From NCBI GenBank assembly GCA_016206405.1, contig JACQRQ010000285.1:1-10209 (forward strand): DNA of 10,209 nt. The letters run 5' to 3'. Below the pieces are notes generated by a model. The model was not told the DNA's origin, did no database searches, and saw only the letters and a list, made by a program, of their open reading frames with translations. Shown here one piece after another: positions 1 through 6,251 of the stretch (its first letter is position 1; each line of letters opens with the position of its first letter). A program made the position numbers and the translations under genes. Source of the stretch: Elusimicrobiota bacterium. Its GTDB lineage: Bacteria; Elusimicrobiota; Elusimicrobia; O2-12-FULL-59-9.

Positions 1-165
1 AATATGGGTGGTGTGATGCGCCTCGAGGACCAGGGCGCGCTTCTGCATCTCGGCGATCCACTCTTCGGAGAGCTTGGCCGCCTCCAGAAAGCCGCGCGCC
101 CGCTCGATCTTGGTCAGGCTGGCGGTGACGGCATTGGTGATGTTGAACTTGGGCGAAAAAATCAT
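1..165 (-). CDS. Fic/DOC family protein, N-terminal part (runs off the left edge)
   Basis: This is the first 55 codons of a minus-strand gene starting with ATG at 165-163. The frame is open to the window edge. A GGAG lies about 11 bases upstream (complement of 177-180) and fits a ribosome binding site. The peptide has the look of the alpha-helical N-terminal region of class II Fic proteins: an ITNAVTASLTKIERARG stretch at residues 9-25, then a helix ending in HHTTHI at 50-55. In this family that helix normally continues with EG, so T52 would begin the inhibitory [S/T]xxxE[G/N] motif, whose Glu blocks the ATP site; the window ends just before it. Fic proteins usually transfer AMP from ATP to a protein hydroxyl, using an HPFxxGNG motif that would lie beyond the edge, so activity cannot be judged. 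The gene is divergent from the ABC operon at 413. Identification rests on recognising the N-terminal pattern only. Confidence 0.78.
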   Translation of the reverse strand, partial: MIFSPKFNITNAVTASLTKIERARGFLEAAKLSEEWIAEMQKRALVLEAHHTTHI

Positions 166-412
166 TCGTGATAGCGCTCCTCGCGCTCCCCTGCGACTAC
201 CTTGGTCATGCGCGCCTACAGGGCGGCCGGAACTGCCGCTTCTCCTCTTCGGAAGACTCCGAAAGCAAAGAGAGGGATTTGAACATCAACAGAGTCATTC
301 AGCTTAGACGGCAATTCTACCAATTTGGGGACAATATAAACTTTTCATTCAAGCTCACTCTGCATCGGACAATTCTCGGCCTTGCGCGGGGGCTTCTTAT
401 TTTAAAGAATAG
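166..412. other. Divergent intergenic region between Fic and ABC genes
   Basis: This 247-base stretch separates two divergent genes and should hold promoters for both. I see no convincing -35/-10 pair on either strand. The part from about 275 to 410 is clearly more AT-rich than its surroundings. A perfect 6-bp inverted repeat (TTCGGA, loop AGAC, TCCGAA) lies at 248-263 and could be an operator or a small hairpin; it has no following T-run. Small ORFs here have no recognisable product or good ribosome binding site. Confidence 0.4.
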
Positions 413-1156
413 ATGGCGATGGACGCGGCGCTTAGCTACTTGAACGTCACCAAAGTTTACAGCCGGTCCCATTTGGGGCGGCGGTATGACACGCTTGGCT
501 TGTCGGAGCTGACTCTGGAGGTCCGCGCGGGAGAGATTCTCGGGCTTCTGGGGCTCAACGGCAGCGGAAAAACCACCAGCATCAAGCTGGCTCTGGGGCT
601 GCTGACGCCTTCTCTGGGAGAGGTCCGGATTTTCGGCAAGCGGCCTCAGGAAGACGGGACTCTCAAGGACGTCGGCTTCTTGCCGGAGCTGCCGTACTTC
701 TACCCTAATTTGTCCCCGGCGGAAGCCCTGAGATTCTACGGGCGGCTTTCGGGCCTTCGGGGCGGCGACCTTGAAAAGCAGATCGGAGTCGTGCTGGAGC
801 GGGTGGGGCTGGAGCCCCAGCGCAAGAAAAAGTTGGGGGAATTCTCGAAGGGCATGCTGCAGAAGCTGGGCCTCGCCCAAGCCGTGCTTCACCGTCCCAA
901 AATACTGTTTTTGGACGAGCCCGTGAGCGGGCTCGACCCCGTGGCGATCCGGGACATCCGCGAGCTGCTGAGCCAGTTGAGCCGGGAGGGCTGCACCTTG
1001 TTTTTGTCGTCTCACAGCATCTCCGAGGTGGAGCGCCTGTGCCACCGCGTCGCCATTTTGGTGCGGGGCAGGCTGGCCCGCCTCGTGGAGTCGGCGGAAT
1101 GGGAGAAGGCGCCGGGCAGGCTGGAGCAGATCTTTATCGAAACGGTGGCAAAGTAA
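413..1156 (+). CDS. ABC transporter ATP-binding protein (ABC-2 export type, CcmA/NatA-like)
   Basis: A cytoplasmic ATPase subunit that powers an ABC-2 type exporter, 247 residues, a usual length for the family. Visible motifs in order: Walker A GLNGSGKTT at 47-55, LPE at 90-92 in place of the usual Q-loop Gln (common in this subfamily), signature FSKGM at 144-148 (the degenerate form typical of ABC-2 ATPases), Walker B ILFLDEP at 164-170 with catalytic E169, D-loop SGLDP at 172-176 and H-loop His201. All catalytic residues are present. ATG at 413 follows directly on an in-frame TAG, so no longer form is possible; no strong Shine-Dalgarno is visible and ATG at 419 is an alternative. The TAA stop lies inside the start of an octamer-repeat element, and the permease follows 86 bases on. 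The substrate cannot be deduced. Confidence 0.95.
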   Translation: MAMDAALSYLNVTKVYSRSHLGRRYDTLGLSELTLEVRAGEILGLLGLNGSGKTTSIKLALGLLTPSLGEVRIFGKRPQEDGTLKDVGFLPELPYFYPNLSPAEALRFYGRLSGLRGGDLEKQIGVVLERVGLEPQRKKKLGEFSKGMLQKLGLAQAVLHRPKILFLDEPVSGLDPVAIRDIRELLSQLSREGCTLFLSSHSISEVERLCHRVAILVRGRLARLVESAEWEKAPGRLEQIFIETVAK

Positions 1157-1227
1157 ATGGGAAAAGTGCTCAGTGCTCAGCGGTTCTTTCTGTCACTTTA
1201 CCACTTTACCACTCTATCACTTACCAC
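1145..1227. repeat. Octamer-repeat element, copy 1 (purine arm then pyrimidine arm)
   Basis: The pyrimidine arm is clear: TCTGTCAC (1189-1196), TTTACCAC (1197-1204), TTTACCAC (1205-1212), TCTATCAC (1213-1220) and a 7-base TTACCAC (1221-1227). Upstream, GTGGCAAA at 1145-1152 and purine-rich sequence to 1168 resemble the reverse complement of that arm, so the copy looks like a short inverted repeat. Between the arms is a tandem heptamer, GTGCTCA twice (1166-1179). The element covers the last codons and stop of the ATPase gene and ends 15 bases before the permease ATG. The same octamers recur at 6012-6251. Confidence 0.8.
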
Positions 1228-1242
1228 GTTAGCGTTAAAAAG

Positions 1243-2007
1243 ATGATCATCTGGACCATCGCTAAAAACAGTTGGGTGGATCAACTCCGCAACCGCTTTT
1301 ATTATCTCATCATTCTTTTCGGCGGCGTGCTTCTCTACGTTTCCCTGCTGGTGGGCGTTTTGGCCGTGGAGCAGGAGCTCCGCGTCCTTCTGGATTTGGG
1401 CTTGGCGTTGATCGAGTTGCTGACCCTCATCGCCGCGATCTTCGTGACCACGACCTCCATCCTTCGGGAGATGGAGCGCAAAACGATTTACTTGATTTTG
1501 ACCCGCCCCGTCAGCCGGCTTCAATATCTTTTGGGGCGGTTCTTCGGCCTCCTGATCTCAGTCGCCTGCGCTATGGCCTTGATGGGGCTCGTGCATTTGT
1601 CGGTTTTGCTGGCCAAAGGCTGGAAATTCGACCTTTTCTACCCGTTGGTTCTATTTTATTCGCTGCTGAAGGTATGGCTGATTTGCTCCCTATCGATGCT
1701 CCTGGCGCTGTACGCCTCGTCCACGCTGACGGCGATGTCCATCACCTTAATTTTGTGGCTGTTGGGCCATTTCGGGCATGAAATCGCCTTCTTGGTCAAG
1801 AAATCCGCGGGAATAAAAGCGGCGCTCCTTCAAACGGTCTCCTACATCATGCCCAACATGACTCTTTTCAATCTTCGGGAAGTGTGGCAGCACCCCGATT
1901 TCGTCTTCAGTTGGAGCGTCTTCGGGGCGTCCGTGGCCTACGCGCTTTTGTACTCCTCGGCGTGCCTGTTTTTGTCCCAGCGCTTGTTCAACTCCAAAGA
2001 GTTATGA
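1243..2007 (+). CDS. ABC-2 type transporter permease
   Basis: Integral inner-membrane subunit of the exporter powered by the preceding ATPase; 254 residues. About six hydrophobic segments are visible (roughly residues 19-42, 48-74, 95-121, 130-157, 165-188 and 225-250). After the second comes the loop ILREMERKTIYLILTRPVSR, which matches the conserved REMERKT...LTRPVSR loop of ABC-2 permeases. The reading frame is open far upstream, but the upstream part is an out-of-frame copy of the ATPase gene plus the octamer element, and ATG at 1243 starts the first normal-looking transmembrane domain. No good Shine-Dalgarno precedes it. The stop overlaps the next start (ATGA at 2004-2007), which implies translational coupling. 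The substrate is unknown; one half-transporter permease of this type would be expected to dimerise. Confidence 0.9.
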   Translation: MIIWTIAKNSWVDQLRNRFYYLIILFGGVLLYVSLLVGVLAVEQELRVLLDLGLALIELLTLIAAIFVTTTSILREMERKTIYLILTRPVSRLQYLLGRFFGLLISVACAMALMGLVHLSVLLAKGWKFDLFYPLVLFYSLLKVWLICSLSMLLALYASSTLTAMSITLILWLLGHFGHEIAFLVKKSAGIKAALLQTVSYIMPNMTLFNLREVWQHPDFVFSWSVFGASVAYALLYSSACLFLSQRLFNSKEL

Positions 2008-2738
2008 CGGCCTGGATTGGAAACTTCGCCGCGGCGGCGCTGTTCCTGGGCCTATTGGGCATGGGCTCGGAGAGGCTCGTTTTTTGGCCTTTTCCCAGCC
2101 TCGACAAAATCGAGGTGCCCGCTTCCGAAGCCGCTTTGAGCCTCGTCAGCTTGAGCCTCGGGACGCGCCGCATCGGCGCGGATCTGCTGTTCATCCGGAT
2201 GCTGCAGTATTACGGCACTCCGGAATTTCTTGAGGAGAAGGAGGAGGGGGGCCGGGCGGGCGAACACGAACACCACGACGCAGACTTCGGCGGCGGCGTC
2301 TACGCCGAGCTTTATCCCAGGGCGCAGCGGATTCTGTCCATGGACCCGAGTTTCCGCTACGCCGTGCTGTACGCCGCCACGGCACTGGCCTTCAATCTGG
2401 GGCGTCCGGAAGAGGCGACAGCGCTGCTGCGCTCCGCCTTGGACAAAGACCCGCGCTATTGGCGCTACCACTACCATTTGGCGGCCATCGCCTATCAAGA
2501 ATCGAGGGAATTCGGAAAGCTGGCGGGGATTCTGGCCAAAATCGTGGATGAAGAGCGGGAGACTCCCTCCATGCTCAAAAACATGCTGGCCGCCCTGTAC
2601 GTCAAACTGGGCCGCCTCGAAGAAGCCCGGCGCGTCTATGAGATGATCCGCGACTCCTCGCAGGACCCCGATTACGTCCGTTTGGCCGAAAAGAAGCTGC
2701 TCCTGCTCGAACAAGCCGTCCCTTCTCAGCCCCGATAA
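2004..2738 (+). CDS. Membrane-anchored tetratricopeptide repeat protein
   Basis: A 244-residue protein starting at the ATGA overlap with the permease. An earlier in-frame start would lie deep inside the permease gene. Residues 3-20 form a single hydrophobic segment, an uncleaved anchor or signal peptide. Residues 81-94 are acidic and His-rich (H88, H90, H91 plus Glu/Asp), possibly metal-binding. From about residue 117 three helix-pair repeats follow with TPR features (117-150 with ALAFNLGRPEEA, about 152-185, about 189-222 with ALYVKLGRLEEARRVYE). The TPR part would sit outside the inner membrane. Sharing an operon with an exporter suggests a scaffold or accessory for assembly or cargo, but nothing in the sequence names its partner. 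Confidence 0.85.
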   Translation: MTAWIGNFAAAALFLGLLGMGSERLVFWPFPSLDKIEVPASEAALSLVSLSLGTRRIGADLLFIRMLQYYGTPEFLEEKEEGGRAGEHEHHDADFGGGVYAELYPRAQRILSMDPSFRYAVLYAATALAFNLGRPEEATALLRSALDKDPRYWRYHYHLAAIAYQESREFGKLAGILAKIVDEERETPSMLKNMLAALYVKLGRLEEARRVYEMIRDSSQDPDYVRLAEKKLLLLEQAVPSQPR

Positions 2739-2835
2739 GGCCGCTTTCAACGCTTTTTCCGCCGCGTTTTCCGCCTTCCTACGCGCTTCTTGAAATGTTT
2801 CTGTAATACCACTCTGTTAGTTTTCTAATACGAAC

Positions 2836-5800
2836 ATGGCCGCCCAACCTCGAAAGTGGCTGCTGGTCCTGCTTTTGGCGGGCAATTTGGCCCCGGCCGG
2901 TTTTTGCGGGTCCAACCCCGAATTGGAGCGGGATAGAAGGCGTTTTCCGGTGGGGCCGAGGCCGCAGGCGCTGATGCCTCCAGCCCGCCAATCTGGCTAT
3001 CGCAGCCTCTCTTTACCCGCGGCTTCGGCGGGCCCGCGGTGGCAGGTGAGGGTGGACGAAAGGAGCGGGGCAGTGAGAGCCCTGGCGGGAGGGAAAACCC
3101 TTCCATCCGCCGGTGACCCGGAGCAAATCAGCCGGCGGTTTATTCTGGAGCACCGCGAACTGCTGAAAATCGACCCCGGCAGCCTGATTTTGGCCCAGTC
3201 GCTTTTTCAAAGCGGCGTCCACCATTTTCTCTACTCCCAAACTCACCAAGGGCTTCCGGTTGAATTCGCCCGGGTCAAGGTCCACGTGAGCGCGGCCGGG
3301 GAAGTCTTGGGGCTCCACACGACATATGAGCCCGGCATCGGGATTTCCGTTTCGGCGGTTTTTGACGAGCATCGGGCCTGGCAAAGCGTTTTGCGGGACG
3401 CCGGCGCCGCGGACCTCGCGCCGCCGGGAAAGCTGGTGGTGTTCCCGTCCCCGGTGGACGGCGCCGTGAGTCTGGCTTGGAAATTCGAGCTTTCCTCAAA
3501 GCAGGCCCAGGAACGGTGGCTCTATTACGTCGACGCGATGTCGGGAAAGGTCCTGTTCCGCCACGGCGATTTGAGATTCGCAACCTGCCAGGCCTCCGGG
3601 ACCATCACCGCGCAGGTCTATCCGCTGAGTCCGGACGGCGGGCTTCAGACGGTGGCGATGCCGCATGAGACCGTTTGGGTCCGGGACGCGGTGACATCTC
3701 AGGACACGGACGCCGCGGGCCAGTTTTGCAGCTCCACGGCGGGAAAAATATTCAGCATGCTTCAAGGGCCGTATGCGGCGGTGCATCACGACGCCGTGCC
3801 CAATGTCTATTACGACAACGGCGGCGGCGTTTGGACCGGCTTCACGAGCGTGCTGCAGTCGTCGGTGCCCTATCCTAACGGAGCGGATCAAACCCTCACC
3901 GTCTCCGCGCCTTCGGCCGCGGCTTTGATGGTAAGGGCGCATTTTTCCTCCTTCGACGTGGGGGTGAACCACATCGATTTGGGCATTATCGACGACGATC
4001 AAGTCCGCGTGCTGGACGGCTCCGGCCGGACGATCGCGCAATACGTGGGCTCCTCCAAAGGGGCTTTTTTCACCGCCAGCGCGGTGGGCAGCGCTCTCAA
4101 GCTGCGCTTAGTGAGCAACGCGTCGGGCCAAGGCCTGGGCTACTCGGTCGACGTTTCCAGCTATTTTCAATTTTCCCTCCCGGCCGCCGTGTCGGACAAC
4201 AACACCGCCAGCTTCACCTGGAGCGTCAACCCGGGAGATTCCTCCCGCCAGGAGGTCAATCTTTTTTACCACATCAATAAAATGCACGATTATATGGCTG
4301 GGCTCCCGGGCGGCTCCGGTCTGGCGATCAACAAGCCGGTCCTGGTCACGGCCCGGGCCGGAGCGGAGTTGGCGCTGGGCATCGCCAACGCCTTTTATGA
4401 TCCGAGATCCGACAGCCTCTTTTTCGGCGACGCAGGGGGGCCTCAGGGCAATAAATCTTTCGCTTTGGACGCGACCGTGGTCCGGCACGAGTACACGCAC
4501 TGGGTCATGGACAAGGTTTATCCTCTGCCCAATTTCGGCGAGGCGGGGGCAATTTCGGAGGGGATCTCCGATTATTTTTCGCTCTCCTCGCTCGGAATTT
4601 CCGAGTTGGGAGACTACAGCTTCGGCGGCGGGAGTTCCGGCAGCCGCCAGCTCAACTGCAGTCTGGGCTTGTGCGTCCAGTATCCAAACTATTGGAAAGG
4701 GGAGATCCATGACGACAGCTTGATGCTCTCCCAGGCGCTGTGGGAAGTGCGCATCGCTTTGGGACAAGCCAAGGCCGACCGGCTGGTGTTGGAAGCGCTG
4801 TATTACTTCCCGGACAGTTTTATTGATTTCATGGACGCGATGGTCTTGGTTGACGCGGCTATTTTCGCCGCTGCCGACGTCGCGACCATTCAAGCCAAAT
4901 TCGCCGGCCACGGAATCAGCGCGGCCGGGACCGTGGGACAAGACGCTTTTGAGCCCAATAACGGCGTTTCCTCCGCGATTGACGTGTCTACCTACGCGAG
5001 CGTTTCGGGGAGCATCTATCCTCAGGGAGACGAGGACTATTACGCGCTTTCGGCGGGGCCGGGGCAGTTGACCGCCGAGCTCACTTTGCCGGCCAAGCCG
5101 GGAGCTTCGGGAGAGTACTTCAGCTATCTGATGATTCTCTATGACGGTCGTCGGACGCAATTGGTCGTCGCGGAGCCCAAGCTCGCCAGCGTGGATCTCG
5201 AAAGTAACGCGCTGACGGCTCAGTCTTCCCTGACGCTCAACTATACGCAAAGCGCGCCCGGCCGATTGTATCTTTTGGTCAGCGCCGCGGCATCAAACCA
5301 CGGCTCCAACGGAATCACCCGTTCCACCCTCCCCTACCGGCTGAGCTTCCGCTATTCGCCTTTGGGCGTGGTGAGCGGGAGCCGGGTGCGGGCGAATTTC
5401 GACCAAGACCTATTTTCTTTTTCGGTGGACGTGGCCTCCTACACTTCGCAGGAATATGTCTTCGACCACGCGCTTTTGCGCGACCATGCCCTGACGCCGC
5501 TGCAGGCGACCGACACCGGTGTTTCCGGAAGTTTTTTGAGCGTTTCCGGGGTGGTGGTGAGCTCGAGCGGCAAAATTTCAGGAAACCTCCAACTCAATCC
5601 CGGCCTCGCCGCCAGGTATCCCGCGGCCGGAAGCGTCTATTTGGAAATCTTCGGAAAAAATGGCCTAGGCAATATCGTGTCGTTGGGGCTTTCCGCCGAG
5701 ATGTCTCTGACCGCCCAAAAACCGGACCTCACGGCTTGGAACAACGTTTTTAATCCGCTCCACGGCGAGAAGGCGACGATCCAGTACAAGACCGTTCAGA

Positions 5801-6003
5801 GCGGTCAAGTGAGGCTCCGGCTTTACACCCTTTCAGGCAGGCTGGTGCGGACGCTGGTCAATGGGGAGCGCGGGGCGGGCAGCGCGGCCCTGGATTGGAA
5901 CGGGCGCAATGAAAACGGCGAAGTCGTGGCGAGCGGGGTTTATCTGCTATCTATGGAGGCCCCGGGCCTGCGCCAGATAAAGAAAATCGTGGTGGTGAAA
6001 TGA
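2836..6003 (+). CDS. Secreted zinc metallopeptidase (M4/M36-type) with CUB-like, PPC and FlgD-Ig/T9SS-like C-terminal domains
   Basis: A 1055-residue exported protease. Domains in order: signal peptide, about residues 1-25; FTP-type propeptide, about 95-160; PepSY-like segment, about 176-247; CUB-like domain, about 340-445, starting YPNGADQT and containing VRVLDGSG; catalytic region with M36-like NLFYHINKMHDYM, then HEYTH at 551-555 and EGISD at 575-579. H551 and H555 would bind zinc, E552 would be the catalytic base and E575 the third ligand. The H555 to E575 gap of 20 equals that of thermolysin (H146 to E166). H625 in EIHDDS may match thermolysin His231. A PPC-type domain with DAFEPNN (703-709) and DEDYYAL (732-738) follows, and residues about 972-1055 form a FlgD-Ig/T9SS type A-like domain ending KKIVVVK. 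No key active-site residue is missing. The start lacks a clear Shine-Dalgarno. The PorV-like gene downstream fits export by a type IX-like route; M4 versus M36 assignment is open. Confidence 0.9.
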   Translation: MAAQPRKWLLVLLLAGNLAPAGFCGSNPELERDRRRFPVGPRPQALMPPARQSGYRSLSLPAASAGPRWQVRVDERSGAVRALAGGKTLPSAGDPEQISRRFILEHRELLKIDPGSLILAQSLFQSGVHHFLYSQTHQGLPVEFARVKVHVSAAGEVLGLHTTYEPGIGISVSAVFDEHRAWQSVLRDAGAADLAPPGKLVVFPSPVDGAVSLAWKFELSSKQAQERWLYYVDAMSGKVLFRHGDLRFATCQASGTITAQVYPLSPDGGLQTVAMPHETVWVRDAVTSQDTDAAGQFCSSTAGKIFSMLQGPYAAVHHDAVPNVYYDNGGGVWTGFTSVLQSSVPYPNGADQTLTVSAPSAAALMVRAHFSSFDVGVNHIDLGIIDDDQVRVLDGSGRTIAQYVGSSKGAFFTASAVGSALKLRLVSNASGQGLGYSVDVSSYFQFSLPAAVSDNNTASFTWSVNPGDSSRQEVNLFYHINKMHDYMAGLPGGSGLAINKPVLVTARAGAELALGIANAFYDPRSDSLFFGDAGGPQGNKSFALDATVVRHEYTHWVMDKVYPLPNFGEAGAISEGISDYFSLSSLGISELGDYSFGGGSSGSRQLNCSLGLCVQYPNYWKGEIHDDSLMLSQALWEVRIALGQAKADRLVLEALYYFPDSFIDFMDAMVLVDAAIFAAADVATIQAKFAGHGISAAGTVGQDAFEPNNGVSSAIDVSTYASVSGSIYPQGDEDYYALSAGPGQLTAELTLPAKPGASGEYFSYLMILYDGRRTQLVVAEPKLASVDLESNALTAQSSLTLNYTQSAPGRLYLLVSAAASNHGSNGITRSTLPYRLSFRYSPLGVVSGSRVRANFDQDLFSFSVDVASYTSQEYVFDHALLRDHALTPLQATDTGVSGSFLSVSGVVVSSSGKISGNLQLNPGLAARYPAAGSVYLEIFGKNGLGNIVSLGLSAEMSLTAQKPDLTAWNNVFNPLHGEKATIQYKTVQSGQVRLRLYTLSGRLVRTLVNGERGAGSAALDWNGRNENGEVVASGVYLLSMEAPGLRQIKKIVVVK

Positions 6004-6011
6004 GGGGGGAA

Positions 6012-6251
6012 GTGCAGAGGGGCAAAGGGAACGAGTGGTAGAGTGATAGAGTGGTAAAGTGGCAGAAGGGCAAAGGGGCGAGTGGCGTGGGGGACAAGTG
6101 ATAGAGTGGTATAGTGGTAAAGTGGTAAAGCGGGGCGGCGGCGTCCGTCGGCGGCCGGCCATTGTAGTTTCCTTATTGACTCTACCACTTTATCACTTTA
6201 CCACTTTCTGCCTGCTCACTCTATCACTCTACCACTTTACCACTTTACCAC
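6012..6251. repeat. Octamer-repeat element, copy 2 (large inverted array)
   Basis: The purine arm, 6012-6129, can be read as 15 successive units, 13 of eight bases and two of seven, with consensus GTGGTARA: for example GTGGTAGA at 6035, GTGATAGA at 6043 and 6098, GTGGTAAA at 6051, 6114 and 6122. Units at 6019-6034 and 6067-6097 are more degenerate. A GC-rich core (6130-6172) containing a GCCGGC palindrome follows. The pyrimidine arm, 6181-6251, is the reverse complement: TCTACCAC, TTTATCAC, TTTACCAC, two degenerate units, TCTATCAC, TCTACCAC and TTTACCAC twice. Together they can form a long stem in DNA or RNA. The array fills the gap between the protease stop and the conserved part of the PorV-like gene. 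Confidence 0.9.

Noticed and set aside
265..290. tRNA-like T-arm (GGGATTTGAA on the plus strand)
   Set aside because: The complement gives TTCAAAT, but the flanking bases do not pair into a T-stem and no anticodon arm or acceptor stem is found nearby.
1039..1242. N-terminal extension of the permease
   Set aside because: The frame is open only because it is a shadow of the ATPase gene and then the stop-free octamer arm; it has no start near the end and no membrane-protein character.
1884..2003. Longer start for the TPR protein
   Set aside because: It would overlap the permease by 120 bases; the ATGA overlap at 2004 and the hydrophobic start right after it fit better.
2790..2831. Promoter before the protease gene (TTGAAA with TAATAC boxes)
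   Set aside because: No -10-like box lies at 16-18 bases from TTGAAA; TAATAC at 2826 is too close to the start codon for a normal leader.
4108..5250. A 380-codon open frame on the minus strand
   Set aside because: It lies opposite the catalytic and PPC parts of the protease, whose motifs (HEYTH, EGISD) are intact; its translation shows no recognisable domain and looks like a GC-rich shadow frame.
6012..6251. CRISPR array
   Set aside because: Units are eight bases with no spacers between them and both orientations occur; no cas gene is present.
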